Origin: Enterococcus dongliensis
GTDB lineage: Bacteria; Bacillota; Bacilli; Lactobacillales; Enterococcaceae
Assembly (NCBI RefSeq): GCF_005405225.1
Contig: NZ_BJDQ01000005.1
Location: 62,001 to 126,000 of the forward strand
Reading direction: 5' to 3'
DNA length: 64,000 nucleotides
The position numbers and the translations under genes were made by a program. Every line of letters starts with the position of its first letter. Within the stretch, counting starts at the first letter, position 1. Of this stretch, positions 36,435 through 49,059 are shown in pieces. The notes beneath the pieces are model-generated. The model was not told where the DNA came from. It was given only the letters and a program-made list of their open reading frames with translations, and made no database searches.

Positions 36435-37793
36435 AAAATCTTCTCTTGGGGATAACGAAGAAAATTTATTGTATTGCTTAATGAAGAGCAATTCAACAGT
36501 TCCTCGTGCACCACTCCGGTTCTTTTCAATGATTACTTCGATTACATTGCGATTAGCAGCTGATTCTTCGTCTTCTTCTCCTTCACGTTCATAATAATCT
36601 TCACGATATAAAAAGGCAACGATATCCGCATCTTGTTCGATTGATCCTGATTCACGGATGTCACTTAACACGGGACGTTTATCCTGACGTTGTTCGACTC
36701 CCCGCGAAAGCTGTGACAAAGCAATGATTGGTACTTTTAATTCTTTTGCTAATTTCTTCAATTGACGCGAGATCTCAGAAACTTCTTGTTGGCGATTCTC
36801 ACGGCCGGTACCTTCAATCAATTGTAAGTAATCAATCAAAATCAATCCAAGATTGCCTTTTTCTTTTGCTAATTTATGACATTTTGCTCGAATTTCAGAA
36901 ATTTTGATTCCTGGTGTATCATCGATAAAGATATTCGCTCGCGATAGACTCCCCATCGCAACAATCAGATTTTGCCATTCTTCTTCAGATAATTGTCCTG
37001 TTCTAAGGTGGCTTGCTTCAATCGATCCTTCTGCACAAAGCATCCGGTTAACTAAAGATTCTGCCCCCATTTCTAAACTAAAAATAGCAACGGATTTATC
37101 TGTCTTTGTTCCGACGTTTTGTGCGATATTCAGAGCAAAAGCGGTTTTGCCGACTGCCGGACGAGCCGCTAGAATGATCAACTCTTCTGCTTGTAAGCCT
37201 GCTGTCATTTTATCTAATGCCGCATAACCTGTAGGCAATCCTGTAATTTCTTCATTATTTCGTGCCAATTGATCAATATTTTCAATCGCAGTATTCAGCA
37301 CGTCGCTAATAGACAAAAAACCACTCTTGTTGCGCCGTTCGGATACTTCCATAATATTCCGCTCAGCTGTATCTAAAATCGTTTGTACGTCGTCTCCTTG
37401 CTCAAAACCTTGGGTTACGATATTCGTAGCGGTTTGGATCAGATTACGCAGTAGTGATTTCTCTTCAACGATTTTAGCATAATAGCCTATATTGGCCGCT
37501 GTTGGAACGCTTAATGCAAGTTCAGATAAATAGCTTAATCCACCCGCATCTTCCAACTGATTTTGTTGTTCTAGCAATTCTTTGATCGTCACCACATCGA
37601 TTGCTTCATTCCGATCATTTAATTGAATCATTCCACGGAAGATCAATTGATGGCCACGACGATAAAAATCTTCTGGAACTATGTACTCCATGGCTGTAAT
37701 CAAAGCATCCGTCTCTAAAAAGATAGAGCCTAGTGTTGCTTGTTCGGCTTCGATGCTTTGTGGTGGCACACGATCTTGTAACATTTCGCTCAT
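36432..37793 (-). CDS. dnaB: Replicative DNA helicase (DnaB, DnaC of Bacillus)
   Basis: A 453-residue hexameric helicase. The N-terminal domain (PPQSIEAEQATLGSIF, about 10-110) binds primase. A linker follows, and the RecA-like C-terminal domain has Walker A AARPAVGKT, EMGAESLVNR, the Walker B region LILIDYLQLI and the arginine-finger region SDIRESGSIEQDADIV. Standard length. It is downstream of rplI across a gap holding a weak hairpin. Confidence 0.97.
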   Translation of the reverse strand: MSEMLQDRVPPQSIEAEQATLGSIFLETDALITAMEYIVPEDFYRRGHQLIFRGMIQLNDRNEAIDVVTIKELLEQQNQLEDAGGLSYLSELALSVPTAANIGYYAKIVEEKSLLRNLIQTATNIVTQGFEQGDDVQTILDTAERNIMEVSERRNKSGFLSISDVLNTAIENIDQLARNNEEITGLPTGYAALDKMTAGLQAEELIILAARPAVGKTAFALNIAQNVGTKTDKSVAIFSLEMGAESLVNRMLCAEGSIEASHLRTGQLSEEEWQNLIVAMGSLSRANIFIDDTPGIKISEIRAKCHKLAKEKGNLGLILIDYLQLIEGTGRENRQQEVSEISRQLKKLAKELKVPIIALSQLSRGVEQRQDKRPVLSDIRESGSIEQDADIVAFLYREDYYEREGEEDEESAANRNVIEVIIEKNRSGARGTVELLFIKQYNKFSSLSPREDF

Positions 37794-37860
37794 GTTTATT
37801 TACGCTCCTCTTCGTCCATCTATTTTACAAAATCTATCCGTCAAATACAATCATACAATA

Positions 37861-37905
37861 AAGAGTATGAGGGATTCTTTTAATTTCAAGAATTCTCATA
37901 CTCTC
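37861..37905 (-). terminator. Hairpin after rplI, weak terminator
   Basis: GAGTATGAGAATTCTT pairs with AAGAATccCTCATACTC (two mismatched bases); on the minus strand only TTTATTG follows, so termination may be partial and read-through into dnaB is possible. Confidence 0.55.
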
Positions 37906-37929
37906 TTGTCATTATTCGTTTCTTATAAG

Positions 37930-38382
37930 TTATTCTTCCACCACATGAACTTTGATGATTCCTTCAACATCTGTATGAAGTTTAACTGGAACTTTTGTAT
38001 ACCCCAACGTACGAATCGGATTTTCTAATTCGATCTTACGTTTGTCGATTTTTAGATTGTATTGTTTTTTCAATCCTTCTGCAATTTGTTTTGAAGGAAT
38101 CGAACCAAACAACCGGCCATCTTCGCCGCCTTTTGCTTTGATTTCCACTACTGTTTCTTCCTTGGCTAAAAATTCTGCAACCTTTTTAGCTTCCGCTAAA
38201 ACTTCTGCAGCTTTTTTATCTTGGGCTTTCTTTTGACCGCTCAATTCAGAGATGCTACTTTTGGTGGCTTCTTTGGCTAAGTTATTCTTTAATAAGTAAT
38301 TTTGTGCATAACCTGTTGGGACTTCTTTGATATCGCCCGTTTTTCCTTTTCCTTTAACATCTTTTAAAAAAATTACTTTCAT
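37930..38382 (-). CDS. rplI: 50S ribosomal protein L9
   Basis: A 150-residue L9: the N-terminal rRNA-binding domain [21 protein letters not shown] with YAQNYLL, a long connecting helix (about 41-75, Lys/Ala/Glu rich) and the C-terminal domain with GRLFGSI. Standard length. It overlaps the gdpP stop by 4 bp (ATGA), so it is translated in step with it. Confidence 0.98.
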   Translation of the reverse strand: MKVIFLKDVKGKGKTGDIKEVPTGYAQNYLLKNNLAKEATKSSISELSGQKKAQDKKAAEVLAEAKKVAEFLAKEETVVEIKAKGGEDGRLFGSIPSKQIAEGLKKQYNLKIDKRKIELENPIRTLGYTKVPVKLHTDVEGIIKVHVVEE

Positions 38383-40343
38383 TCTTCTGTCCCCTCCGTC
38401 AACTGTTTATTAATGGCATCTAATAATTGTTCTTTCGCTTCAGCGATTGTACGATCAGACAATTGCGTCGCCGCATTTGTAAAATGTCCGCCGCCGCCCA
38501 AGACTTCCATCACTGTTTGGACATTAATCGTCCCAGAACTGCGGGCACTGATCGCAATCACACCATCTGTCCGTTTGATAATGACAAACGCAGCATTGAT
38601 ATCGACCATTGATAATAAGGTATCCGCTGTTTTGGCTGCCGTTACATTATCGTATTCTTGATCATCTGTTCCTGTAGCGACCACAATGTCATCTCTGACG
38701 TATTCGCTTTCTCCTACTAATTTGCTGATTTCTAAATAGGAACGAATATCCGTACTCAATAAATATTGTACTAAAGAAGCATCTGCTCCACAAGTCTTTA
38801 AATAACTGGCGACATCAAAAGTTCGTGCTGTTGTTCGAATCGCGAAATTCTTAGTATCCACAGTGATGCCCGCTAGCAAAAGTGTTGCCTCTAATTTGCT
38901 CATCCTTTGTCTTCCATTACTTTCAAACTGGATCAGTTCAGTTACTAACTCAGAAGCCGATGATGCCGATGATTCAATATAAGTTAACAACGATTTTTCC
39001 GGAAATTCTTCCCCTCTTCGATGATGATCGATAATAACGATATTTTCAAATTGTTCATATAATTCTTGATCAATCGATAGAGAGGGGCGATGATAGTCAA
39101 CCATCACCAATAAATCGCTTGGTTTTCGTTGTTTTTTTGCTACATCTGGTGCGATCAACAAATCTTCTAGCTCACCATTTTCATGAATCTCCGCTAAACA
39201 ACGTTCGACATCTGGAATCGTCTCTTCTTCATTGATGACGATGCGAACCTTTTTATCATGGTAACGAGCTAAACGAGCTACTCCAAATGCTGAACCGATT
39301 GCATCCATATCAGGAAAACGATGCCCCATCACAAATACATTCCCCGTTTGATTGAAGACCTTCTTCAACGCCATCGACATCGCTCGTGATCGAACCCTCG
39401 TCCGTTTAGCTGCACTGGCAGAATTTCCACCATAAAAAATCGGTTTCTGTCCTTCTTCTACATTTTTAACAACGACTTGATCGCCTCCGCGAACCAGCGC
39501 GATATCTAAATTATTTTGTGCTTCGTCACCAATCGTATCTAACGAGGCTGTACCATAGCTGATTCCCATACTAACCGTGATCAACATATCTTGTTTCTCA
39601 GCGGAAACCCGAATATGCTCCAATAAATCAAAATTGTTTTCAATCATTTTCTCCAAATCATCGTAACGAGCAAAGAGAAAAAAACGCTCTGCATTCACAC
39701 GTTTGTAAAAAATATGATACGAATCCATCCAATCAGAAATGATCGTTGTAATAAAAGAATTCAAATTAGATATTTCTTTGTCGTCCCGTCGATCAATCAC
39801 ATCATCATAATTATCCACTGAAAGGATACCTACAACTGCTTGTTGCTGTTTTTCTTTGTTCTCTAGCGTATATTGTTTTGTAATGTCGATTAAATAGACA
39901 ACGCGTTTTTCTTGATTCAAATCAAAGTGATACAATTTGTTATCTATCTTATAAATACTTTTCCCTTTTTCTGCACGTTGTAGTAATTCATTAATCATAT
40001 CTTGCTGATCAGCGGTAGTTAAAGTTTGGATGCTTTCTGTTATTGCTGGACTTGTCCAAACAAACGTATTGGTATCATCCCATGTAATAATTCCCACTGG
40101 CATATCCTCAGAGACATATGACAATGCTTCTTGCGCTCTGCGAGAAGCATATTGAATTTTTTGTTGATTCGTGATCTCAATCCGATTACGTAAAACAACT
40201 GTATACATCCATAACAAGAAATCGATTATTACAATAATTCCCGCCGTTAAAATCGCAAGCGGTGACAAAAAAATTACTGCTAATTGAATCAGTAATAAAC
40301 AAAGTAAGAAAAAGGTCCATTTTAATCGAGAATTTTTTTTCAT
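38379..40343 (-). CDS. gdpP: Cyclic-di-AMP phosphodiesterase GdpP
   Basis: A 654-residue membrane-bound phosphodiesterase. It has two N-terminal transmembrane helices (about 9-48), a PAS-like domain (about 80-150), a degenerate GGDEF domain (about 170-305) and a C-terminal DHH/DHHA1 module with [26 protein letters not shown] and [10 protein letters not shown]. It degrades c-di-AMP, the messenger for potassium and cell-wall control. AGGAGG precedes the start. It is coupled to rplI. Confidence 0.95.
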   Translation of the reverse strand: MKKNSRLKWTFFLLCLLLIQLAVIFLSPLAILTAGIIVIIDFLLWMYTVVLRNRIEITNQQKIQYASRRAQEALSYVSEDMPVGIITWDDTNTFVWTSPAITESIQTLTTADQQDMINELLQRAEKGKSIYKIDNKLYHFDLNQEKRVVYLIDITKQYTLENKEKQQQAVVGILSVDNYDDVIDRRDDKEISNLNSFITTIISDWMDSYHIFYKRVNAERFFLFARYDDLEKMIENNFDLLEHIRVSAEKQDMLITVSMGISYGTASLDTIGDEAQNNLDIALVRGGDQVVVKNVEEGQKPIFYGGNSASAAKRTRVRSRAMSMALKKVFNQTGNVFVMGHRFPDMDAIGSAFGVARLARYHDKKVRIVINEEETIPDVERCLAEIHENGELEDLLIAPDVAKKQRKPSDLLVMVDYHRPSLSIDQELYEQFENIVIIDHHRRGEEFPEKSLLTYIESSASSASELVTELIQFESNGRQRMSKLEATLLLAGITVDTKNFAIRTTARTFDVASYLKTCGADASLVQYLLSTDIRSYLEISKLVGESEYVRDDIVVATGTDDQEYDNVTAAKTADTLLSMVDINAAFVIIKRTDGVIAISARSSGTINVQTVMEVLGGGGHFTNAATQLSDRTIAEAKEQLLDAINKQLTEGTEE

Positions 40344-40440
40344 TCATGACCTCCTATTTCAATTCTCCTTATCTATCCCGAACAGACAAGCTAACAGTGT
40401 AATTTTATCACAGTCTTCTTTAGCAAGCGACTTTCTTGAA

Positions 40441-40456
40441 TGTTTCACGTGAAACA
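40441..40456. promoter_or_regulatory. parS centromere site (perfect)
   Basis: TGTTTCACGTGAAACA, the exact 16-bp ParB recognition palindrome, in the gap between gdpP and rpsR about 10 kb left of dnaA. ParB is encoded at 62538-63428. Confidence 0.93.
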
Positions 40457-40458
40457 CA

Positions 40459-40490
40459 AAAGAGAGACTTCATTAATGAAGTCTCTCTTG
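40459..40490 (-). terminator. Terminator of the rpsF-ssb-rpsR operon
   Basis: Stem AAGAGAGACTTCAT / ATGAAGTCTCTCTT with a two-base spacer, followed by TTTTG on the minus strand and then by the parS site. Confidence 0.8.
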
Positions 40491-40501
40491 AAATGGATAT
40501 T

Positions 40502-40735
40502 TTATTCTTCAGAAACGAATGCTAATAAGCCCATAATACGTGCGCGTTTGATAGCGATCGTTAATTTACGTTGGTTTTTAGCGCTTGTTCCAGTTACACG
40601 ACGAGGTAAAATTTTACCTCGTTCGCTGATGAAACGTTTTAGTAATTCGATATCTTTATAATCGATGTACTCGATATGATTTGCAGCAATATAGTCTACT
40701 TTACGACGTTTGCGACCTCTTCTTTGTTGTGCCAT
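40502..40735 (-). CDS. rpsR: 30S ribosomal protein S18
   Basis: A 77-residue S18, with the conserved [19 protein letters not shown] and [20 protein letters not shown]. Standard length. Last gene of the S6-SSB-S18 operon. Confidence 0.98.
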   Translation of the reverse strand: MAQQRRGRKRRKVDYIAANHIEYIDYKDIELLKRFISERGKILPRRVTGTSAKNQRKLTIAIKRARIMGLLAFVSEE

Positions 40736-40758
40736 TCCGTTTCCCTCCTATTCAATTG

Positions 40759-41265
40759 TTAGAATGGTAAATCATCATCTGAAATGTCGATTGAGGATCC
40801 ACTAAATGGATCTGAATCTCGATCGAAGTCAGGCATAGTGTTCTTAGCTGACTGAGAGGATTGATTATAATTGTTGTCAAAATTATTTCCTCCGCCTTGG
40901 AAGTTGTCGCTAGAACTTGGGTTCTGTTGACGTTGTTCACTTGCAGAACGCGATTCCAATAACTGGAAGTTTTCAGCAACTACTTCTGTCACATAGACAC
41001 GTTGTCCTTGCTGATTTTCATAATTTCTGGTTTGGATACGGCCAGTCACACCTAAAAGAGTTCCTTTGCGCGCATAATTAGCTAAAGTTTCAGCCGATTT
41101 CCGCCAAATAACACAATTGATAAAGTCTGCCTCACGATTCCCGCTTTGATTCGTAAAATTACGATTCACTGCTAAGGTAAACGTTGCGACACCTGTACCA
41201 TTTGCTGTATAGCGCAAATCAGGATCCTTCGTTAAACGACCAACTAGTACAACATTATTAATCAA
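40759..41265 (-). CDS. ssb: Single-stranded DNA-binding protein
   Basis: A 168-residue SSB: an OB-fold domain (1-105; [37 protein letters not shown]), a low-complexity Gln/Asn/Gly linker and the acidic interaction tail DISDDDLPF. Located between the S6 and S18 genes as is usual in Firmicutes. A perfect parS lies in the short gap before it. Confidence 0.97.
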   Translation of the reverse strand: MINNVVLVGRLTKDPDLRYTANGTGVATFTLAVNRNFTNQSGNREADFINCVIWRKSAETLANYARKGTLLGVTGRIQTRNYENQQGQRVYVTEVVAENFQLLESRSASEQRQQNPSSSDNFQGGGNNFDNNYNQSSQSAKNTMPDFDRDSDPFSGSSIDISDDDLPF

Positions 41266-41292
41266 AGTAAAGCCAGCTCCCTTCTCGTCAAT

Positions 41293-41308
41293 TGTTTCAC
41301 GTGAAACA
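41293..41308. promoter_or_regulatory. parS centromere site (perfect)
   Basis: TGTTTCACGTGAAACA in the rpsF-ssb gap, one base beyond the rpsF stop codon and therefore transcribed within the operon. Confidence 0.93.
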
Positions 41309-41309
41309 A

Positions 41310-41612
41310 TTATTCTTCAATCTTAACGATCATGTGACGAATAATATCGTCATTGATTTTTGCAAGACGATCGAATTCGTTAACTGCACTAGCTGTTGTT
41401 GGCGCAGTTGCATTGACGATATGGTAGATGCCTTCACGGAATCCGTTCATTTCGTAAGCGAAACGGCGTTTTTCCCAATCTTTTGAATCGATAATTTCTG
41501 CTCCATTATCTTTCAAAATTGTATCGAAACGTTCTACTAAAGCAGTTTTTGCTTCTTCATCAATGTTCGGACGAATGATGTATGTGATTTCATACTTCGT
41601 GTTTTGACTCAT
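41310..41612 (-). CDS. rpsF: 30S ribosomal protein S6
   Basis: A 100-residue S6, with [14 protein letters not shown] and [21 protein letters not shown]. First gene of the S6-SSB-S18 operon. GGGAGGTG precedes the start; the leader carries a hairpin (see next entry). Confidence 0.97.
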   Translation of the reverse strand: MSQNTKYEITYIIRPNIDEEAKTALVERFDTILKDNGAEIIDSKDWEKRRFAYEMNGFREGIYHIVNATAPTTASAVNEFDRLAKINDDIIRHMIVKIEE

Positions 41613-41640
41613 TGATTTTCACCTCCCTATGGACTGTAAG

Positions 41641-41732
41641 GCTCTTAATTTATTTAAGAGCAAGGAGAGCGATCTAAAATATATAGACTACTCACAAATA
41701 TTCATTATACATAATCATCCTACAAAAATCAA
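41641..41732 (-). promoter_or_regulatory. Promoter and leader hairpin of the rpsF operon
   Basis: On the minus strand TTGATT (41727-41732), 17 bp and TATAAT (41704-41709) form a promoter, giving a leader of about 85 nt. The leader holds a hairpin GCTCTTAA/TTAAGAGC at 41641-41661 close to the ribosome-binding site. S6:S18 is known to bind its own leader in many bacteria, but I do not see the CCG-bearing loop that defines that element, so the function is open. Confidence 0.6.
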
Positions 41733-41756
41733 ATGTTTCTTTACTTTAAGTTACGA

Positions 41757-41784
41757 AAAAAGACTAGGATTTCTCCTAGTCTTA
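41757..41784 (-). terminator. Terminator of the gyrase operon
   Basis: Stem AAGACTAGG / CCTAGTCTT with a six-base loop followed by six T on the minus strand, just after the gyrA stop codon. Confidence 0.88.
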
Positions 41785-41788
41785 AAAT

Positions 41789-44302
41789 TTATTCTTCTGT
41801 ATCGTTTGTTTCTTCAGTTGGATCAGCTGAATTATCACTTAATTCGATTGTTTCAGTTGTTTCAACTTCTTCGTCCTCTTTTTCAACGATTGCCATCGTT
41901 ACAACTTTTGTATTTTCTTCCATTTTCATCAAACGAACGCCTAAAGTAGCTCGACCTGTTTGTGAGACACCACCAACATTAAAGCGGATAATGACACCTT
42001 TATCTGTAATCAATAAGATATCTTCATCGCCATTCACAGCAGCTAGCCCAGCCAATGGACCATTTTTTTCTCTAACATTTGCAGTCTTGATACCTTTACC
42101 GCCACGACCTTTGATTGGATATTCTGTCGCTTTTGTTCGTTTTCCGTACCCTTTTTCGGTAATCACTAAAACTTCTTGCTCTTCTTTTAGTACGGCTGAA
42201 CCAATCACGTAGTCTTCTTCACGCAATCGGATTCCGCGAACTCCGCTGGCTGTACGACCCATATCGCGGACCGCTTCTTCTTTGAAGGTTACGGAATACC
42301 CGTTATGAGTACCGATGATGATCGTTTCATCACCTTCTGTTGCCATTACATTTACCAATTCATCGCCTTCACGTAGACCAATTGCAATCAGTCCGTTTGC
42401 GCGAATATTTGAAAAGGCTGTCACAGTCGTCCGTTTAACCGTTCCTTTTTTCGTCACAAAGAACAAGAAATGACCATCTTCTGCTTGTCCGCTAACTGAA
42501 ATCACCGCTTGGATCGTTTCGTTTGAATTGATCCCCAATAAGTTGATAATCGGGATTCCTTTAGCTGTACGTCCATATTCAGGCACTTCATAACCTTTTG
42601 CTCGGTAGACACGACCGCTGTTAGTAAAGAACAGCAATGTATCATGAGTGGAACAAGAAATTAATGTTTTTACAAAATCATCATTGTGGATTCCCATTCC
42701 CTGAACGCCGCGGCCGCCACGACGCTGCGCACGGAATTCTGTCGATGCAACCCGTTTGATATAACCGTTGCTCGTTAAGGTGATTACTACATCTTCTTCT
42801 TCAATCAGATCTTCGTCTTCAAGGCTTAGTACTTCACCAATTAACAACTCTGTTCGACGAGCATCACCGAATTTGTTTGCAATTTCTGCTAATTCTGTAC
42901 GAATAATTTCCGTCACACGCTCAGATCGCGCTAAAATGTCTTCTAAGTCACTGATTGTCTTCAATAGCTCTTGGTATTCATTTTCTATTTTCTCACGTTC
43001 TAAGCCGGTTAAACGGCGCAAACGCATATCTAAGATTGCTTGTGCTTGACGATCAGATAACTTAAAGCGCTCAATCAAAGTAGATTTAGCAATATCATCG
43101 GAAGCAGAACTACGGATTGTGGCAATGATCTCATCGATGTGATCTAATGCGATCCGCAAACCTTCCAAAATATGTGCCCGAGCTTCTGCTTTTTTCTTAT
43201 CAAAAATCGTCCGGCGAGTGATTACTTCTTTTTGGTGTTCAATATAGTTTTCTAAAATCTGTTTCAAGTTCAAGATCTTTGGAACACCTTTTTCGATTGC
43301 CAACATATTGAAACTAAAAGAAGTTTGGAGTGAAGTCATTTTGTACAAATTGTTCAAAATAACTGACGCGCTAACATCACGGCGAACCTCAATCACAATT
43401 CGCATGCCTTCACGAGAAGATTCATCCCGTAAATCAGTGATTCCTTCCACTCGTTTATCCCGATGCAATTCGGAGATACGTTCAATCAATTTTGCTTTAT
43501 TAACCATATATGGCAACTCTGTAACGATAATTCGTTCTTTGCCATTTTTCTGCTCTTCGATCTCGATTTTTGCTCGTACAGTAATCGAGCCTTTTCCTGT
43601 CTCATAAGCACGACGAATACCAGATTTCCCCATGACTAATCCACCAGTTGGAAAATCAGGTCCCGGAATCACTTCCATCAATTCCTGGGTAGTCACATCC
43701 GGATGTTCCATCAATAATTCGATTCCCGCTGTGACTTCTTTAAGATTGTGCGGCGGGATATTGGTTGCCATCCCAACAGCAATCCCAGTAGCACCATTGA
43801 CTAATAGATTCGGAAAACGTGCCGGCAAAACGTCCGGCTCTTGTTCACTGTCATCATAGTTCCCATGAAAATCAACGGTATCTTTATTGATATCTCGCAA
43901 CATTTCCATCGCAATTTTGCTTAACCGCGCTTCGGTATAACGCATCGCCGCTGCTCCATCGCCATCGACAGAACCGAAGTTTCCGTGACCATCGACTAAC
44001 ATATTGCGGTAACTAAATGATTGCGCCATCCGTACCATAGATTCATAAATCGCACTGTCACCATGAGGATGATATTTACCCATTACATCCCCAACGATAC
44101 GAGCAGATTTTTTATGCGGCTTATCAGGAGTTACCCCTAATTCATTCATTCCATATAAAATCCGACGATGGACAGGCTTTAACCCATCTCGTACATCGGG
44201 TAACGCACGTGCCACAATAACGCTCATTGCATAATCAATGAAGGATTCTCGCATTTCACTGGTTAGATTGACGTCATGTATATTCTCTCTTCGATCTTCC
44301 AA
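41789..44302 (-). CDS. gyrA: DNA gyrase subunit A
   Basis: An 837-residue GyrA, with catalytic Tyr in [11 protein letters not shown] and the quinolone-resistance region [12 protein letters not shown] in the wild-type form (Ser and Glu at the two common resistance positions). C-terminal beta-pinwheel repeats carry the GyrA box QRRGGRG, and the protein ends in an acidic tail. The TTG at 44302 is six bases after AGGAGG; the GTG at 44317 coincides with that site. Forms A2B2 gyrase with the gene upstream. Confidence 0.97.
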   Translation of the reverse strand: MEDRRENIHDVNLTSEMRESFIDYAMSVIVARALPDVRDGLKPVHRRILYGMNELGVTPDKPHKKSARIVGDVMGKYHPHGDSAIYESMVRMAQSFSYRNMLVDGHGNFGSVDGDGAAAMRYTEARLSKIAMEMLRDINKDTVDFHGNYDDSEQEPDVLPARFPNLLVNGATGIAVGMATNIPPHNLKEVTAGIELLMEHPDVTTQELMEVIPGPDFPTGGLVMGKSGIRRAYETGKGSITVRAKIEIEEQKNGKERIIVTELPYMVNKAKLIERISELHRDKRVEGITDLRDESSREGMRIVIEVRRDVSASVILNNLYKMTSLQTSFSFNMLAIEKGVPKILNLKQILENYIEHQKEVITRRTIFDKKKAEARAHILEGLRIALDHIDEIIATIRSSASDDIAKSTLIERFKLSDRQAQAILDMRLRRLTGLEREKIENEYQELLKTISDLEDILARSERVTEIIRTELAEIANKFGDARRTELLIGEVLSLEDEDLIEEEDVVITLTSNGYIKRVASTEFRAQRRGGRGVQGMGIHNDDFVKTLISCSTHDTLLFFTNSGRVYRAKGYEVPEYGRTAKGIPIINLLGINSNETIQAVISVSGQAEDGHFLFFVTKKGTVKRTTVTAFSNIRANGLIAIGLREGDELVNVMATEGDETIIIGTHNGYSVTFKEEAVRDMGRTASGVRGIRLREEDYVIGSAVLKEEQEVLVITEKGYGKRTKATEYPIKGRGGKGIKTANVREKNGPLAGLAAVNGDEDILLITDKGVIIRFNVGGVSQTGRATLGVRLMKMEENTKVVTMAIVEKEDEEVETTETIELSDNSADPTEETNDTEE

Positions 44303-44316
44303 AATGATCCTCCTCA

Positions 44317-46266
<1,950 letters not shown>

Positions 46267-47385
46267 CTACGTTTCTTTCCTTTCTATCTGTCCTTGTTGG
46301 ACATAAAAAATATCCGGATGGACCGTCATTTTTCCTTTGACATGATTCAATGTCGTCGTTGTCAAAAAAGTCTGAACTTTATTTTCGATCGTCTCTAATA
46401 AATGAATCTGGCGATTGTCATCAAGTTCACTCATGACGTCATCTAAAAGTAAAATCGGATATTCCCCTGTTTCTTCTTTCATCAAATCGATTTCTGCCAA
46501 TTTGACGCTTAACGCCGTGGTTCGTTGCTGTCCTTGCGATCCGTAAGTCTGTACATTTTGCTGATTGACTTTAAAGATCAAATCATCTCGATGAGGACCT
46601 ATGAATGTGTTGCCTTTGAAAATCTCCCGCTTTCGGTTTTTCTGCAACTCACTTAGAAAAATCTCTTGAATCTCTTCAACCGTCTCGCCTTTTAAAGGAA
46701 TACTGGCAGCATATTCGATTGCCAGCGTTTCTTTTTGATTAGTAATCTTGCCATGAAGATCATTGGACCAATATTCCAATTTTTTAACAAACAAAAGGCG
46801 ATTAGCCAACACTTTACTGCCAAAATCGACTAACTGCTCCGTTAAGATCTCAAGATAGATCTCATCTGTCTGTTTTTTCTCAGATAGTTGCTTCAAATAG
46901 AGATTACGTTGTTTTAAAGTTTGTTGATACTGAGCCAAATCATAGAGATAGACCGGATTGATCTGACCTAATTCCATATCGATGAAACGTCGTCTAATTT
47001 GCGGACTCCCTTTTACCAAAGAAAGATCTTCTGGCGCAAACAAAATGACATTTAATTGACCAATATAACTACTTAGTTTTTTTTGCTCGATATGATTGAC
47101 TTTAGATTTGCGGCCTTTTTTAGTAAGCAACAATTCTAACTCCAGCTCACTTGACTTTCGTTCAATCCGCCCCTTGATCTGGGCAAAATCATCTTGCCAG
47201 CCGATCAGCTCTTGCTCACTGCTCGTTCGATGGCTGCGAGTCAGGGCCAACACATAAATACTTTCTAACAGATTGGTTTTTCCTTGGGCATTTTCTCCTA
47301 AAAAAATATTCAATCGGTTAGGAAATTCCAATTGGAGCTGCTCGTAATTACGATAATTTCTTAATTCAAGCTTATTCAGCCGCAT
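46267..47385 (-). CDS. recF: DNA replication and repair protein RecF
   Basis: A 372-residue RecF of the SMC-like ATPase family: Walker A GENAQGKTNLLE at about 31-42, signature YGSQGQQRTTALSVKLAE, Walker B LLLDDVMSELD. It loads RecA at single-strand gaps with RecO and RecR. It overlaps the S4-domain gene yaaA by 14 bp. Confidence 0.97.
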   Translation of the reverse strand: MRLNKLELRNYRNYEQLQLEFPNRLNIFLGENAQGKTNLLESIYVLALTRSHRTSSEQELIGWQDDFAQIKGRIERKSSELELELLLTKKGRKSKVNHIEQKKLSSYIGQLNVILFAPEDLSLVKGSPQIRRRFIDMELGQINPVYLYDLAQYQQTLKQRNLYLKQLSEKKQTDEIYLEILTEQLVDFGSKVLANRLLFVKKLEYWSNDLHGKITNQKETLAIEYAASIPLKGETVEEIQEIFLSELQKNRKREIFKGNTFIGPHRDDLIFKVNQQNVQTYGSQGQQRTTALSVKLAEIDLMKEETGEYPILLLDDVMSELDDNRQIHLLETIENKVQTFLTTTTLNHVKGKMTVHPDIFYVQQGQIERKET

Positions 47386-47620
47386 CTTGTTCTTCCTTAT
47401 TTTTGACCATAAAAAAAGTTCCTACCTCAGGAATCTCAATCATCATTCCCGGATAGAGCTTTCGGCCGCGGCGGTTTTCTAACTCGCCATCTACAAATAC
47501 TGTTTCTTCTGCTAAAAACCACTTGGCTTGTCCACCACTAGAAATCAAATTGATCTCTTTCAATAACTGACCAAGCGTCATGAATTCTGTTTCTAAAAAA
47601 ATTTTTTGTTTCACATTCAT
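47372..47620 (-). CDS. yaaA: S4-domain RNA-binding protein YaaA
   Basis: An 82-residue protein with a single S4 RNA-binding domain (TLGQLLKEINLISSGGQAKW, then VFVDGELENRRGRKLYPGM). It always accompanies recF in Firmicutes; its role is thought to be in ribosome assembly but is not settled. GAGGG precedes the start. First gene of the yaaA-recF-gyrB-gyrA unit. Confidence 0.93.
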   Translation of the reverse strand: MNVKQKIFLETEFMTLGQLLKEINLISSGGQAKWFLAEETVFVDGELENRRGRKLYPGMMIEIPEVGTFFMVKNKEEQDAAE

Positions 47621-47746
47621 CCCTCATTTTCATGCTAGAAACACCTTATTATTATACCCTTTTTTCAGGGATAAAACAAATAAACTTGTTGTATTTTTCG
47701 ATTTAAGAAGTTTTAAGCCATTTTAATTAATTTACTCAAAAAAAAG

Positions 47747-47780
47747 AAAAAGGTCTTAAAATCGATTTTAAGACCTTTTT
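47747..47780. terminator. Terminator after dnaN
   Basis: A perfect 34-bp palindrome whose arm is AAAAAGGTCTTAAAATC, with a T-rich tail on the minus strand. It separates the dnaA-dnaN unit from yaaA-recF-gyrBA. Confidence 0.88.
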
Positions 47781-47845
47781 CTGGAATTTTATTTTTTTCA
47801 TATTTTTTCAAATTTTTCAAAAAACTTGTGAAACTCAGCTTATTT

Positions 47846-48976
47846 TTAGTTTGTTCGTACAGGTGTAATCAATTGGATGAAGGAAACATCTCCTTCGCTT
47901 GGTTCTAAAGTAAAGGGACGGATCGCTGAGATAAATTGGATCTTGATGCTCATATCCCCAAAGGCACGTAAAGCATCTTTCATATAGTCAGGATTAAAGG
48001 AAATCTCTAATGGCTCCCCTTCAACTTTTTCATAGACCAATTCTTCTTCCACTTTACCGATCTCTGGAGAATTTCCATAAAGAATCACAGAATCATCTGC
48101 AATTGCTAAACGAACAATATTGTTTCGTCCCTCATGAGAAAGCAAGGATGCCCGTTCAATAGCTGCTAATAAAGTTGGGACAGAAAAAGTAAGTTCTGTA
48201 TTGAAACTAGTTGGAATCAATCGATTGGTATCAGGATAGTTTCCTTCAAGTAATCGAGAATAAAAATACATCGTCGGTGTTTTGAACAAAACTTGATTCT
48301 CCATGATACTGATTTCCACTTCAGCCTCTTCATCTGATAAAGAACGAGAAAGTTCAACTAAACTCTTCCCTGGAATTACGATATCAAAATCCTTGTTCGC
48401 ATTTTCTACTGGGACAATTCTTTGACTTAAGCGGTGAGAATCGGTGGCAACTGCTAATAGTTGACCATTAGACATTGTAAAATGAACCCCTGTCAAAATT
48501 GGACGGCTTTCATGTTGAGAAACGGAAAAAACTGTTTCTCCAATTAATTTTGTCAACATGTGGACAGGTAATTTTAATTGATTCTGCTCTTCTACTACCG
48601 GCAAATGTGGATAATTATCGGCGTCCAATCCGTTGACCGTAAAATGAGCTGCTCCAGAAGTGATCAATACTTGATGATTTTCTTGGACCTCTAACGTAAA
48701 AGTCACTTCAGGCAAACGACGAATGATTTCACTAAAGAAACGAGCCTGTAAAACGATCGTTCCTGTTGTATCAATTTGTAATTCAGCTTTTTCGTCATCA
48801 GCAGCTAAAAAAGTTTCGATAGAAATATCTGCATTACTACCTGTTAGATTCAATCCTTCATGGTTCAATTCGATTTTGACTCCAGTCAAGATCGGAATAG
48901 TCGTTTTAGTTGAGATGGCACGTTGAACAGTTTGTAATTCTTGAATGAAGCGGGCACGATTAATCGTAAATTTCAT
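47846..48976 (-). CDS. dnaN: DNA polymerase III beta subunit (sliding clamp)
   Basis: A 376-residue beta clamp made of three similar domains of about 125 residues. Conserved elements are the N-terminal MKFTINRARFIQELQTVQRA, ESRPILTGVHF, ATDSHRLSQR and the C-terminal LITPVRTN. AAGGAG precedes the ATG. Second gene of the dnaA-dnaN operon; the gap before it is part of oriC. Confidence 0.98.
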   Translation of the reverse strand: MKFTINRARFIQELQTVQRAISTKTTIPILTGVKIELNHEGLNLTGSNADISIETFLAADDEKAELQIDTTGTIVLQARFFSEIIRRLPEVTFTLEVQENHQVLITSGAAHFTVNGLDADNYPHLPVVEEQNQLKLPVHMLTKLIGETVFSVSQHESRPILTGVHFTMSNGQLLAVATDSHRLSQRIVPVENANKDFDIVIPGKSLVELSRSLSDEEAEVEISIMENQVLFKTPTMYFYSRLLEGNYPDTNRLIPTSFNTELTFSVPTLLAAIERASLLSHEGRNNIVRLAIADDSVILYGNSPEIGKVEEELVYEKVEGEPLEISFNPDYMKDALRAFGDMSIKIQFISAIRPFTLEPSEGDVSFIQLITPVRTN

Positions 48977-49059
48977 AATGGAACTCCTTTTTCATTTTAA
49001 TTAGTTTATTTTTAATACTCAATCTAAGTCTTAACAGACCGTTTGATTGGCTAAAAAAT

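Noticed and set aside
36323-36529. Open frame overlapping the 3' end of dnaB
   Set aside because: It runs through the dnaB terminator and coding sequence in another frame and has no start signal.
47747-47780. 34-bp perfect palindrome after dnaN as an operator
   Set aside because: It has a T-run on the minus strand and sits directly downstream of dnaN, so a terminator explains it fully.
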